From positions 1 to 46,799 of the forward strand of contig JAHCBA010000048.1 in the NCBI GenBank assembly GCA_019634625.1: a stretch of 46,799 nucleotides of DNA, in the 5' to 3' direction. The translations under genes were made by a program, and so were the position numbers. This document shows, piece by piece, positions 10,101 through 17,702 of the stretch. The notes under the pieces were generated by a model. It searched no databases. It worked only from the letters and a program-made list of their open reading frames with translations, and had not been told where the DNA came from. The stretch's first letter is position 1. The number at the start of each line of letters is the position of its first letter. This DNA comes from Verrucomicrobiia bacterium. Its GTDB lineage: Bacteria > Verrucomicrobiota > Verrucomicrobiia > Limisphaerales > CAIMTB01.

Positions 10101-10879
10101 CCGGCGGCAATGCCTACAACTACGTCACCCTGGGCAGCGGACCGAATGTGCGGTTCGGCGAGACCCAGCCGTTCACGGTCGCCTTCTGGGTGAAGATGAA
10201 CGAATGGAGCAGCGACCCCTCGCTGATCGCCAACAAGAGCTGGGCCAGCGGCGGGAACACCGGCTGGATCGTGGCCACCGACAGCGACGGGCGTGTCCAG
10301 TGGAACTACCGTCGGGATGGCCAGACCCGGAAGGACTTCGACAGTGTGGGCGGATTGCTGAACGACCTGGCGTGGCACCACGTTGCGGTCGTGTTTGACA
10401 TCAACGGGCAGGCGGTGACGTACTTCGACGGCAACGAGATCGAACTCGACCGCGGCAATGCGCCCGGGCGCAAGGACATCACGCCGGCGACCGGCACGCT
10501 CTTCCCGGCGGGCCTGGCGTTGAACATCGGGCAGGACGGCACCGGGGAATATGCGGACAGCTCGCTGTTCGATGCGGTGCTCGACGACGTGGCCTTCTGG
10601 AACCGGTCGCTCAGCGGCCGTGAGATCGCCCTGCTATACGTCCGCGGTCTCAACAACCAGAGTGCCGACGGTTCCGGCGGACCGGATGCCGGGCCGACGC
10701 TGACGGCGGCGGTCTCCGGCGGCCAACTGACGCTGACCTGGACGGGCGCGGACTTCGTGCTCGAGGAAAACGGCGTCGTGGGCACCGCGGGCGGCTGGAC
10801 GCCGGTGGCCGGGGCGGGCGCGAACTCGGCCACGGTACCGTTGACAGGATCGGCGCGGTATTTCCGCCTGAGGAAGTGA
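7169..10879 (+). CDS. Giant secreted multi-LamG protein
   Basis: This is a 1236-residue exported protein. The ATG at 7169 is chosen because a signal peptide follows directly ([20 protein letters not shown]). Domains in order are an N-terminal LamG/concanavalin-like lectin domain (about 25-260), a beta-sandwich linker, and the [13 protein letters not shown] module with [13 protein letters not shown] (about 370-600). This last module closely matches the protein encoded at 3059-5329. An Ig domain follows ([10 protein letters not shown]...[11 protein letters not shown], about 610-690), then two tandem LamG domains starting [15 protein letters not shown] and [16 protein letters not shown]. The C-terminus ends in a short module finishing ARYFRLRK. 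No PEP-CTERM tail or catalytic signature is seen. Adhesion or glycan binding is inferred from domain content. Confidence 0.85.
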   Translation: MRTNNLPPDGPTGGPVWRAVLLASLVALTLHSSARGAVVGQWNFENGNLNAAVGGQPLAYADGAGGLTQQGTSFGTTTSLGIPDIGGVAAPVMRFSEFNFPAGYAMPVSADPNGGGSQVNTWTLFLDVLYPQESHNRWRALIDTDGGFFGEDADFFINTANGIGISGNYSGTIQPNTWHRIAIVVDAPNNQIRKYIDGIEVGTQAAGGASAVDGRWALTAGGTATLFADNDGEVAPGFVSSIQLQDVALERGQIAAYGGPSAAGVPTTPPAVPSSLLAWIPRGDLAMPNTDIGIVLERGGGTIDQASIVLRLNGTAVTGPVITPSADRLTVRRSGAGPFAIGSTQTIEVTYNETVGGEVRARSFTHTFGIAVFVEDFDGLELGPNVEEALAGDAVWTKTPPPGWTVDDSGMPGFDEPDYAERNGIDEFSGWTFLDASWWVATAGDQRRSEFTKARGTVAVADPDEWDDGGGGHYQGLFNSLLITPAISLTGVPAGAAVLQFDSSWRPECCDDGPPNFPEGNINNQTAVIRIAFDGGESEEILRWESRPGPFFKADGQFINETVVLPLNNPAGASTMQLTFGLLDAANDWWWAIDNIAIIGTVPAPEIVQHPVGTARIVGSSATFTVGASGAQLSYQWTKDGANIANATNATFTIDAVMLADAGSYRVVVSNPTASLTSEPAVLSVLFPPAEAGTLTQGLVTYLGFEGNLDDASGNNLPGIAVGEVTFAPGRAGQAVRIENSRADGIYNYITLGDNVTLSPGQDSDFTVAFWVKTERLSGDPAIIANKAWASGGNVGWTIGTQGDGRIEWNYARSGNTRKDLDYTAKGNVLNNPDAWSHVVVVWRIDGNAETYLNGELVDVTAIAPGTGDIGNPDLSLNLGQDGTGAYGSGDWTGLLDEVAIWERGLSSEEVVSLYAFGAFGDSIYAPALSSQLATLLKFDGDLADATATGNHGTAVGNPAFAPGRIGQGVHLRTERSAGGNAYNYVTLGSGPNVRFGETQPFTVAFWVKMNEWSSDPSLIANKSWASGGNTGWIVATDSDGRVQWNYRRDGQTRKDFDSVGGLLNDLAWHHVAVVFDINGQAVTYFDGNEIELDRGNAPGRKDITPATGTLFPAGLALNIGQDGTGEYADSSLFDAVLDDVAFWNRSLSGREIALLYVRGLNNQSADGSGGPDAGPTLTAAVSGGQLTLTWTGADFVLEENGVVGTAGGWTPVAGAGANSATVPLTGSARYFRLRK

Positions 10880-10976
10880 CATTGCACAATCCGCCAAGAC
10901 AAGGCATCTGATGGATCGCGTCGCCGGGGGCCCAGGCGCCTCCGGCGACACGTCTTTGATCCACCGCCAACGTTTC

Positions 10977-11825
10977 ATGAAAAGAGACCCATACGTACCG
11001 GCCAAGGGTTCCCCCCGTTCGGCCTTCACCCTGATCGAACTGCTGGTGGTCATCGCCATCATCGCCATCCTGGCCTCGATGCTCCTGCCGGCGCTGGCCA
11101 AGGCGAAGGAGAAGGGGCGCCAGGCGAAGTGCCTGAGCAATCTCAAGCAGATCGGCCTCTCGACCGCGATGTATGCCGAGGATAACGACGAGGTGTTCCA
11201 CCATGTGGGGGGCTCGGCGCCGAATCACGGGATGTGGGTGGCCACGCCGCGCAGCACCATTCTCCTCGATCCCAATCATCCCCAGGCGTACTGGGGCATC
11301 GCCTATGCCAAGTACATCCGCTCCACCGGCACCAACTGGAACTGGGAAGGCGCGCAGACGATGTTCCGCTGCCCTTCGGCCCGGGTCGTGGACGAGTGGC
11401 GTGAAGAGGGACTGCGGTTCGCTGCCGAGTACTGGCTCAACTCCTCGATCGGCATCAATGCCTATGTGGTCCAGCCCGCCGACCCCAGCAGCCCGAACAC
11501 ACGGCTGACCGGTCCGCGCAAGCTGTCCAGCTTCCTGAGCCCGACCACCACCGTCTTCGCCCAGGACGCCGCCGAGCAGCGCATGGAAGGCCCCGACGAC
11601 TCGATCGGGCTGTTTCCCGGTCAAAGCGAGTGCCTGACCCAATGGAAGTACGGCCTGGCGAGCCATTATCCGGGCCGCCAGATGGAGATGGAATGGTGGC
11701 GGCACAATCGGCGCTGCAACACCCTCTGGGTCGGCGGCAACGTCTCCTCCGTCCGCTACTCCAAGCGCGGTTACGACTACCGCTGGTACACGGGCGCACC
11801 CCCGCTGGAACAACCCCCGCTGTGA
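10977..11825 (+). CDS. Prepilin-like protein with type II secretion N-terminus
   Basis: This 282-residue protein is of the abundant Verrucomicrobia/Planctomycetes prepilin-like type (DUF1559-like). The ATG at 10977 gives a short basic leader and then [20 protein letters not shown], a type IV pilin/pseudopilin methylation motif with a long hydrophobic helix. The position before the conserved Phe is Ala rather than Gly. After the helix comes [20 protein letters not shown], typical of this family, and a globular extracellular C-terminal domain ending in a [23 protein letters not shown] segment. It lies 97 bases after the giant secreted gene and 17 bases before a lipoprotein gene, so the three may form one transcription unit. 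Its role in surface assembly is not known. Confidence 0.88.
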   Translation: MKRDPYVPAKGSPRSAFTLIELLVVIAIIAILASMLLPALAKAKEKGRQAKCLSNLKQIGLSTAMYAEDNDEVFHHVGGSAPNHGMWVATPRSTILLDPNHPQAYWGIAYAKYIRSTGTNWNWEGAQTMFRCPSARVVDEWREEGLRFAAEYWLNSSIGINAYVVQPADPSSPNTRLTGPRKLSSFLSPTTTVFAQDAAEQRMEGPDDSIGLFPGQSECLTQWKYGLASHYPGRQMEMEWWRHNRRCNTLWVGGNVSSVRYSKRGYDYRWYTGAPPLEQPPL

Positions 11826-11842
11826 ACCCTTCCCTCCTTCGG

Positions 11843-12217
11843 ATGAAGCTATCTCCCTTGCACGGTGCGTTGCTGATCGCGGTGTCCCTGGTGATGGCCG
11901 GTTGCGGCTCCGGGGACAAGGCCCCCGAGCTGGTCGGCGTGGAGGACATCTCGCAGGGCGCCGCCAGCGCCTTCCAAAGCGGTCAGGCCGAGATTCAGGA
12001 GCTGTCCAACCAGGTGGTGGAGGCCCTCGGCAGGCGCGATTTCAACGGCGCCTGGGGCGCGTTGCAGGATCTGAACGCGCACCCCGATCTCACCGCCGAA
12101 CAACGCGCCTTCGTGGCCCAAAGCCTGGCGAGTGTCGGGGCCGAACTTCAGAAGGCGGAGCAATCCGGCGACGACCGGGCCCGCCAGACCCTCGAGTTCC
12201 ACCGCGCCAACAAGTAA
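11843..12217 (+). CDS. Small lipoprotein
   Basis: This 124-residue protein has a clear lipoprotein signal peptide: a short basic start, a hydrophobic core, and a lipobox LVMAGC with Cys at about position 21. The mature part is helical and Gln/Ala-rich (GQAEIQELSNQVVEALGRRD), with no recognised domain. The gene starts 17 bases after the prepilin-like gene and is probably co-transcribed. Function is unknown; an accessory role at the outer membrane is inferred only from the signal and position. Confidence 0.75.
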   Translation: MKLSPLHGALLIAVSLVMAGCGSGDKAPELVGVEDISQGAASAFQSGQAEIQELSNQVVEALGRRDFNGAWGALQDLNAHPDLTAEQRAFVAQSLASVGAELQKAEQSGDDRARQTLEFHRANK

Positions 12218-12468
12218 CCGGGCGCGGGTTCCCGGTTTGCCTTGGCGCTTAGCTTTCGCCGCCTCGTGGCGGCGGCTTCCCGGACGGGGGGCAGGGCATC
12301 GTTCCGTGTGTGGCCCTGCTCCCCGTGCCTGGGGCGGTCTGAGGCCTGAAACCTGAAACCTGAGACCTGAGACCTGAGACCTGAGACCTGAGACCTGAGG
12401 ACTGAAGGTGGAGGGAGGTTTGGATATTTGAGTGAGTGGCCTGCGGAGGCGGGCCTGGCGATTTTTCT
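12218..12468. other. Spacer before phnW
   Basis: This is a 251-base gap with no gene. It holds the heptanucleotide repeat annotated separately, and no clear promoter was recognised. Confidence 0.4.
12341..12406. repeat. Heptanucleotide tandem repeat (GACCTGA)n
   Basis: About nine copies of a 7-bp unit GACCTGA or AACCTGA lie in the spacer upstream of phnW. The outer units are diverged (GGCCTGA, GGACTGA) and the central ones are identical, the usual sign of slippage. It contains no stop-free frame of interest. Confidence 0.85.
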
Positions 12469-13623
12469 ATGTTGGCACCCATGGTACCCAGTTCGCGCGA
12501 CAAGGTTCTGTTCACACCCGGCCCCTTGACCACCAGTCTGGCGGTCAAACAGGCCATGCTTCACGATGCCGGGTCCTGGCATTGGGAGTTCAATGCGCTG
12601 GTCAAGTCGATCCGTGACCGGCTCCTGGCTCTCGCCGGGCTCGATGCGGGCGAGGGATGGGAGTGCATCCTGCTCCAGGGCAGCGGCACCTTCGGCGTCG
12701 AGGCGGTGCTGGCCAGCGTGGTGCCGCCCCAGGGCAAGGTGCTGGTCCATGCCAATGGCGCCTATGGCGAACGGGCCATCAGGATGCTCGAGCATCACCG
12801 CACGCCGCATGTCGCCTACCGCACGCCCGAGGATGCCGCGCCCGATCCGGTGGAACTCGACCGCCTGCTGGCCGATGACCCCACCATCACCCACGTCGTC
12901 GCCATCCATTGCGAAACCACCACGGGCATCCTGAACCCGATCGAGGCCCTCGGGCCGGTGGTGCGGCGTCACCAACGGGTGTTCATCGTCGATGCGATGA
13001 GCAGCTTCGGGGCGTTGCCCATCGACTTCCGGGCGTGCGGCATCGACTACCTCATCTCCTCGCCGAACAAGTGCCTCGAGGGCGTCCCAGGGTTTTCGTT
13101 CGTGTTCGGGCGGCGGGCGGATTTCGCGGCCACGGCGGGTTGGGCGCGCTCCTTGAGCCTGGATCTGCTCGGGCAGCTCGAGGGCTTCGACAAGAACGGG
13201 CAGTTCCGGTACACGCCGCCGACCCATTCCATCCTGGCGCTCCACCAGGCGCTCCAGGAACTCGAGATGGAAGGGGGTCGCGAGGCGCGGTTCGATCGGT
13301 ACCAGGCGAATCATCGCACCCTGGTGGCGGGGATGACCGCGCTCGGATTTCGTCCCTACCTGCGCACCGTCGTGCAGAGCTGCATCATCACGTCGTTTGT
13401 CTTCCCGAAGGATCCCCGGTTCACCTTCGATGCCTTCTACCGGCGTCTCAGCGACGAGGGCCATATCATCTATCCGGGCAAGATCAGCCAGGCCGACACC
13501 TTCCGCATCGGGAGCATCGGCCGGATCTTCCCCTCGGATGTGTTGAATCTCGTCGCCGCTGTCCAGCGGGTCATCGACGCCATGCAGGTCCGGCCCGATG
13601 CGGGCGGGTCATCCGCGAGCTGA
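12469..13623 (+). CDS. phnW: 2-aminoethylphosphonate-pyruvate transaminase
   Basis: This 384-residue PLP enzyme transfers the amino group of 2-aminoethylphosphonate to pyruvate, giving phosphonoacetaldehyde and alanine. Family features include the N-terminal KVLFTPGPLTTS, the glycine-rich LLQGSGTFGVEA, the cofactor aspartate in FIVDAMSSFGALP (D175) and the Schiff-base lysine in SSPNKCLEGVPGF (K201). Length fits PhnW (about 360-370) with a short extra N-terminus. The start is uncertain: ATG at 12469 or 12481, neither with a good ribosome-binding site. PhnA and a class III PLP enzyme follow on the same strand, each after a repeat-rich gap of several hundred bases. They are one functional cluster but probably not a tight operon. 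Confidence 0.93.
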   Translation: MLAPMVPSSRDKVLFTPGPLTTSLAVKQAMLHDAGSWHWEFNALVKSIRDRLLALAGLDAGEGWECILLQGSGTFGVEAVLASVVPPQGKVLVHANGAYGERAIRMLEHHRTPHVAYRTPEDAAPDPVELDRLLADDPTITHVVAIHCETTTGILNPIEALGPVVRRHQRVFIVDAMSSFGALPIDFRACGIDYLISSPNKCLEGVPGFSFVFGRRADFAATAGWARSLSLDLLGQLEGFDKNGQFRYTPPTHSILALHQALQELEMEGGREARFDRYQANHRTLVAGMTALGFRPYLRTVVQSCIITSFVFPKDPRFTFDAFYRRLSDEGHIIYPGKISQADTFRIGSIGRIFPSDVLNLVAAVQRVIDAMQVRPDAGGSSAS

Positions 13624-13750
13624 CCTCCTGGCTGCAAGGCATGGATTGGCGTGCCTCCCCCCGAGCCGTTCGAACACGCTGAAGCGTGGACACCGAACCG
13701 GGCGGGGCTTCCGCGTCTGCCCTGCCGGCACAGAATCTCCGCCAGGCCGC

Positions 13751-13891
13751 CTTCGTGCTCGTGCTCGTGCTCTTGCTCGTGCTCGTGCTCTTGCTCTTGC
13801 TCGTACTCTTGCTCGTGCTCTTGCTCGTGCTCTTGCTCGTGCTCTTGCTCGTGCTCTTGCTCGTGCTCTTGCTCGCACTCGCACTCGGCCT
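13751..13891. repeat. Hexanucleotide microsatellite CTCGTG/CTCTTG
   Basis: About 140 bases of alternating 6-bp units CTCGTG and CTCTTG form a higher 12-bp period, with an occasional CTCGTA. The array is purely intergenic. Similar hexanucleotide arrays with different units (TCGTAN, TCGATT) occur at 15634, 15966 and 24586. Confidence 0.95.
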
Positions 13892-13970
13892 TTCCCGCTC
13901 CGCTTCTTTCAACACCCAGACAGAATCCCTCCCGCGCACCCGTCGTCCGGTCAATTCGAGGAACGAGGAC

Positions 13971-14001
13971 GAGTACCGCCCTTCGGGCTGAGTACGAGTA
14001 C
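13971..14001. repeat. Dispersed hairpin motif, copy 1
   Basis: This is a 31-bp motif of the form GAGTACC-GCCC-TTC-GGGC-TGAGTACGAGT with a short internal stem. A near-identical copy is at 15795-15823, and a shorter relative (GGGGGCTGAGCACGAGGAC) lies near 24765. Each copy lies next to a hexanucleotide array. Confidence 0.7.
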
Positions 14002-14125
14002 GATGACGGACAAATGGAATAATACGGAGTTGACCCCACTGCCCAAACCGTGAGGCAGGAACCAAGCTGCGCGGGGTCAGATTGGGCACGGTGCATCCCC
14101 AAGTTGTCGGTGAGGAGGCAGCAAA

Positions 14126-14200
14126 TCGGAGGGACGAGCTCCGCGAGTCCTCAATCGAACGCACCACACCATTGCGGCCTCGTGGAACTCGGCCCTCCGA
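14126..14200. repeat. BIME-like inverted pair of 22-bp repeats
   Basis: Two inverted copies of a 22-bp motif (14126-14147 and 14179-14200) flank about 31 bases that include ACCACACCATTGC. The first reads TCGGAGGGACGAGCTCCGCG. The second is its inverse with GGCCCTCCGA at the end. The same architecture, including the CACCAC/GCAATGG spacer motif, recurs at 15864-15929 and 22594-22714. Confidence 0.8.
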
Positions 14201-14308
14201 GGCGATGCTTCGCGAAGTTCGCGCCTCCACCCACTCCTCCGGGATGCACGGGATTGGCCAACCTCCGGACTTCCCCTGAAGACTCCGCACCGGCAGGCTT
14301 TTCCGCCC

Positions 14309-15571
14309 ATGTCCAAAGCCGTCACGTTCACCGTCCATCATCGCACCTACTCGCCTCCGGCCCGCCCGGTGGCGGTCGTCTGCCTCGACGGGTCGGCCGA
14401 CGAGTATCTCGACGCGGCCATTGCCCGCGGACGCATGCCCAACCTCGTCCGGATGACGGCATCGGGATACCGCGGCAAGGCCCGCGGGGCCATGCCCAGT
14501 TTCACCAACGTCAACAACACCTCGATCGTCACCGGGGTGCCGCCGGCCGTCCACGGGATCGGCGGGAACTTCTTCTACGAGGCGGACAGCGGGCGCGAGG
14601 TGATGATGAACTCGGCCTCGTTTCTCCGGGTCGAGACGATTTTTCCCGCGGCCCAGCGCGCGGGCCGGCGGGTCGCGGTGGTCACCGCCAAGGAGAAGCT
14701 GCGCGATATCTTCGCCCATGAGCTGATCGCGGCAGGCGGGATTGCCTTTTCCTCGGAGAAGGCCAATCAGGCCCGGATGGCGACCCATGGCATCGACGAG
14801 GTGGAAGCCCTGGCGGGACCGACGCCGGAGATCTACAGCGGGGAGGCGAGCCTGTACGTCCTGCGGGCCGGAGTGGCGCTGATCGAGCAGGACCGCGCGG
14901 ACTTCCTGTATCTGAGCACAACGGATTTCATGCAGCACAAGTTCCCGCCCGAGGCGCCCGAGGCCCTCGAGTTCTATGCCGGGATCGATGCGCTGCTGGG
15001 CCGGCTTCTCGACCTGGGCGTGGTGGTGGGCCTGACCGCCGACCATGGGATGAACGACAAGCGGAAGGCCGATGGTTCGCCGAATGTGATCTATCTCGAG
15101 ACCGCCCTGAACGACCGGTTCGGCCCCGGATTCCGCGTCATCCTGCCCATCACCGATCCGTACGTCGTGCATCACGGCGCCCTCGGCAGCTTTGCCCAGG
15201 TCCATTTGCCTCCGTCCGATGCGCGGATCGCCGTGCCCGAGGTGGCGACGTGGCTGCTGTCGCTGGTGGGAATCACCGAGGTGCATGACCGGGCGACGGG
15301 CGCGCGGTTGCTCGAACTGCCGATCGATCGGATGGGCGACATCGTGGTCTGCGCGGGGCGCGATGTCGTTCTGGGCCGGACGGTCGATTACCACGATCTG
15401 AAGGCGATCGAGGGCGGGCTTCGTTCGCACGGCGGACGGTACGAGGAAATGGTGCCGTTCATCCTGTCCGAGGCGCCTCGCCCCGAGTACCTCGCCCGGG
15501 CCCGCGCGGATGTCCGCAATTTCGACATCTTCGAGTTCACATGCAATGCGGGTGTGAAATCGGAGGGTTGA
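14309..15571 (+). CDS. phnA: Phosphonoacetate hydrolase
   Basis: This 420-residue alkaline-phosphatase-superfamily enzyme cleaves the C-P bond of phosphonoacetate to acetate and phosphate. Metal ligands and the nucleophile are visible: the first Asp in VAVVCLDGSADEYLD (D27), the catalytic Thr in NVNNTSIVTGVPP (T71), TTDFMQHKFPPE with Asp and His, LTADHGMNDK with the Asp-His pair, and the final His in RSHGGRYEE. Length matches the characterised PhnA family. It lies 685 bases after phnW and 532 before a class III PLP enzyme. No gene for phosphonoacetaldehyde dehydrogenase (PhnY), which normally links PhnW to PhnA, is present in this window. Confidence 0.94.
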   Translation: MSKAVTFTVHHRTYSPPARPVAVVCLDGSADEYLDAAIARGRMPNLVRMTASGYRGKARGAMPSFTNVNNTSIVTGVPPAVHGIGGNFFYEADSGREVMMNSASFLRVETIFPAAQRAGRRVAVVTAKEKLRDIFAHELIAAGGIAFSSEKANQARMATHGIDEVEALAGPTPEIYSGEASLYVLRAGVALIEQDRADFLYLSTTDFMQHKFPPEAPEALEFYAGIDALLGRLLDLGVVVGLTADHGMNDKRKADGSPNVIYLETALNDRFGPGFRVILPITDPYVVHHGALGSFAQVHLPPSDARIAVPEVATWLLSLVGITEVHDRATGARLLELPIDRMGDIVVCAGRDVVLGRTVDYHDLKAIEGGLRSHGGRYEEMVPFILSEAPRPEYLARARADVRNFDIFEFTCNAGVKSEG

Positions 15572-15618
15572 GCGCCACGAGGCCGCAGGGAAGGCGAGCG
15601 ATGGGGGGCGCGCATCTC

Positions 15619-15775
15619 AGTCTTATGCAGCGGACCTCGTACTCGTACTCGTAATCGTAATCGTAATCGTAATCGTAATCGCCCTGCCCAATTCCCATGC
15701 GGAATGGGAGGTCCGAACAGGATCGAACCCATCGGGCCAGCCATGAGGCGACGCTGAAACGGTGTGTCTGCGAGT
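15619..15775. repeat. Composite intergenic element with TCGTAN hexanucleotide array, copy 1
   Basis: This element begins TGCAGCGGACCTCGTACTCG, continues as a TCGTAC/TCGTAA hexanucleotide array (about 15634-15682) and ends with a conserved block containing GATCGAACCCATCGGGCCAG and GAGGCGACGCT. The same order of parts, with different array length, is found at 24582-24770. The flanks are conserved while the array length varies. Confidence 0.8.
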
Positions 15776-15794
15776 CGAGGACGATGACGCGTAC

Positions 15795-15823
15795 GAGTAC
15801 CGCCCTTCGGGCTGAGTACGAGT
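15795..15823. repeat. Dispersed hairpin motif, copy 2
   Basis: This is the second copy of the GAGTACCGCCCTTCGGGCTG motif also found at 13971. It directly precedes the BIME-like pair at 15864. Confidence 0.7.
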
Positions 15824-15863
15824 CCCGGGAAGGGGGAAGAGGTGTGGTGCAATGGATTGCGGA

Positions 15864-15929
15864 CTCGCGGAGCTCGTCCCTCCGAAGGGTGAAGCGGGGT
15901 GGCGAGATCGGAGGGCCGAGTTCCACGAG
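15864..15929. repeat. BIME-like inverted pair of 22-bp repeats
   Basis: Inverted copies lie at 15864-15885 and 15908-15929, separated by about 22 bases and flanked by GTGGTGCAATGG on both sides. The orientation of the pair is the reverse of the pair at 14126. Confidence 0.8.
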
Positions 15930-15965
15930 GCCGGCAGGGGAGTGGTGCAATGGGATGGGAGGTCG

Positions 15966-16003
15966 CTCCCGATTTCGATTTCGATTTCGATTTCGATTCC
16001 GAC
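15966..16003. repeat. Hexanucleotide microsatellite TCGATT
   Basis: Six tandem copies of TCGATT or a close variant lie in the spacer about 100 bases upstream of the class III PLP enzyme gene. Confidence 0.9.
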
Positions 16004-16103
16004 TTGGGACTGTTCCGACGCTGAGGGTCGCCGAGTCCATGGGGTACCGAGTTCCAGACTGCTGCGGATCCCGACAAAACTGCGATCCTTCCCAGACCCA
16101 TCC

Positions 16104-17393
16104 ATGACCTCCTGGCGTGACCGTTCCCTGGCTTTGTTCCCTGCCGGTTCCAATGGCGAATACGCCATTCCTCCCGAACTCGTCCCCGTCCTCGAACGCG
16201 GGCACGGAGGCCGGGTGTGGGACACCGAGGGTCACGAATGGATCGACCTCACCATGGCCTGGGGTTCGGCGCTGGTCGGCCACGGACATCCGCATGTCTT
16301 CGAGGCGGTCACCCGGGCGGCCCGGGACGGCTTCAACTTCGCGGCTGTCAACCGGCGCAGTGTGGAGCTGGCGGAGCGGATCGCCGCCCTTTCGCCCTGC
16401 GTCGAGCGCCTGCGGTTTGTCGCGTCCGGCACGGAGGCCACGATGCTGTGCCTCCGGGTGGCCCAGGCGGCGACGGGCCGTTCGAAGGTGCTGAAGTTCG
16501 AGGGCGCCTACCACGGGCAGCACCCGGTGGGGGTGACCAGCATGCTCAACGGTCGTCCGGCCGTGCTTCCGCAATCCGATCCTTCGGGAGCCGGGGCGGC
16601 CTGGGTGGAGCGCGACGTGCTGGTGGCACCGTTCAATGACCTCGCGGCCACCGCGGCCATCGTGGCCCGGCATGCCGGCGAACTCGCGGCGGTGATCGTC
16701 GAGCCCCTGCACCGATGCCTGCCGCCGAAGGACGGTTTCCTGGCCGGGTTGCGCGACCTGACCCGGCGCCACGGGATCGTTCTGGTCTTTGACGAAGTCG
16801 TCACCGGCTTCCGCCTCGCCCTCGGTGGGGCGCAGGAATACTACGGGGTCATTCCGGACCTGGTCGCCTACGGCAAGGCGCTGGGCGGCGGGTTCCCATT
16901 GGGCGCCTACGGGGGCCGGGCGGACCTGATGGAGGTGGTCAACGAGCACCGGCTGCCGGGTCCGAACTATGCATGGTCCGCATCGACGACCGGCGGCAAC
17001 CCTGTCTCCTGCGCCGCCGGTCTGGCGGTGCTGGACATCCTCTCGGAAGCAGGGGTGTACGAGCGGTTGCATGGCATGGGGCGGCGTTTGCGGGAAGGGA
17101 TGGGCGAGGCGTTGGGGGCGTCGGGTGAGATCGGGCAGGTCCTGGGGGACGGCCCGGTGGCGCAGGTGGCGTTCTCGGCGGAACCCGTGGTGGACCAGCG
17201 TTCCTGGCTGGCGAGTGACCGGGCGCGGGGCCGTGCGCTCATGCTCGAACTGCTGCGGCGCCGGATCTTCCTGAATCCGCTGGGCACCAAGCTCTATGTG
17301 TCCCTGGCCCACGAGGAGACGGATCTGAAGGAGTTCCTGGAGCGGTTGGACGGGGCGCTGCGGGCGACCCGGGGCCGGTGTCAGGACGGGTAA
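16104..17393 (+). CDS. Class III PLP enzyme, probable PbfA ammonia-lyase
   Basis: This 429-residue protein has the fold of class III aminotransferases such as glutamate-1-semialdehyde mutase. Visible features are the cofactor loop VASGTEATMLCLRVA (about 108-113), the Asp of LVFDEVVTGFR (D230) and the Schiff-base lysine in VAYGKALGGGFPLGAYGG (K258). Beside phnW and phnA the most likely identity is PbfA, the PLP-dependent (R)-1-hydroxy-2-aminoethylphosphonate ammonia-lyase, which yields phosphonoacetaldehyde and feeds the same pathway. That assignment rests on context, because the fold alone does not separate it from a transaminase or the mutase. The start ATG at 16104 follows a non-coding repeat region. 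A frame extends upstream but crosses the microsatellite. Confidence 0.85.
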   Translation: MTSWRDRSLALFPAGSNGEYAIPPELVPVLERGHGGRVWDTEGHEWIDLTMAWGSALVGHGHPHVFEAVTRAARDGFNFAAVNRRSVELAERIAALSPCVERLRFVASGTEATMLCLRVAQAATGRSKVLKFEGAYHGQHPVGVTSMLNGRPAVLPQSDPSGAGAAWVERDVLVAPFNDLAATAAIVARHAGELAAVIVEPLHRCLPPKDGFLAGLRDLTRRHGIVLVFDEVVTGFRLALGGAQEYYGVIPDLVAYGKALGGGFPLGAYGGRADLMEVVNEHRLPGPNYAWSASTTGGNPVSCAAGLAVLDILSEAGVYERLHGMGRRLREGMGEALGASGEIGQVLGDGPVAQVAFSAEPVVDQRSWLASDRARGRALMLELLRRRIFLNPLGTKLYVSLAHEETDLKEFLERLDGALRATRGRCQDG

Positions 17394-17702
17394 GCCGTAA
17401 CAGACGCTGGGCCGCAGCACTCCCCGTCACCGGTCCGCTTCGCGCAGGCACCACGCCCGAGTTCGCTCACCGGATCGTGAGCCGGGCATCGCGTGGTCGT
17501 GGCCTTCGGGTTCCGGTCCCGTATTCTTGCTCCTGCTCGCCCCCTCGCCCTCCACCACCGGGGCTGGATCGCGTTGAAATGCCTGTGCGTTCTGTTGCAC
17601 AACCCCTGTTTAGCCTTGTCGCAGGGCAGCAAGATGCTCCATAACGCCGCCCGTACCCAGTTCGGTAACAAGTCAACCAACCCCTATTTGGAAGAAGAAC
17701 CC
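17394..17702. other. Spacer upstream of the lectin-domain protein
   Basis: This is a 309-base gap with no gene. The last 15 bases before the ATG at 17703 contain GGAAGAAGAA, a plausible ribosome-binding site. No clear promoter hexamers were found. Confidence 0.4.

Larger units (their letters stand above)
13624..14308. other. Repeat-rich spacer between phnW and phnA
   Basis: This is a 685-base gap made mostly of repeats: a CACGCTGAAGCGTG palindrome near 13675, the hexanucleotide microsatellite at 13751-13891, a short hairpin motif at 13971-14001, and a BIME-like inverted pair at 14126-14200. Frames across the microsatellite stay open on both strands and encode Ser/Cys, Leu/Val, Arg/Ala or Glu/His runs. 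They are not genes. Confidence 0.7.
15572..16103. other. Repeat-rich spacer after phnA
   Basis: This is a 532-base non-coding gap filled by a composite repeat element (15619-15775), a hairpin motif copy (15795-15823), a BIME-like inverted pair (15864-15929) and a second hexanucleotide array (15966-16003). No gene was found. Confidence 0.7.

Noticed and set aside
7844..10381. 845-codon antisense frame opposite the giant secreted protein
   Set aside because: No domain is recognisable, composition is typical of antisense frames in GC-rich genes, and the sense strand has clear LamG and Ig domains.
12469..13623. Serine-glyoxylate or alanine-glyoxylate aminotransferase
   Set aside because: The FTPGPLTTS start and the SSPNKCLEGVPGF lysine loop, plus the adjacent phnA, fit PhnW better.
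13571..15430. Frames reading through the hexanucleotide array (poly Lys-Ser-Thr, Glu-His, Leu-Val products)
   Set aside because: A 6-bp repeat without stops keeps all frames open. The products are pure repeat translation and the flanks are intergenic.
16104..17393. Glutamate-1-semialdehyde 2,1-aminomutase (HemL)
   Set aside because: The fold is the same, but the position next to phnW and phnA makes a phosphonate enzyme more likely. It cannot be excluded by sequence reading alone.
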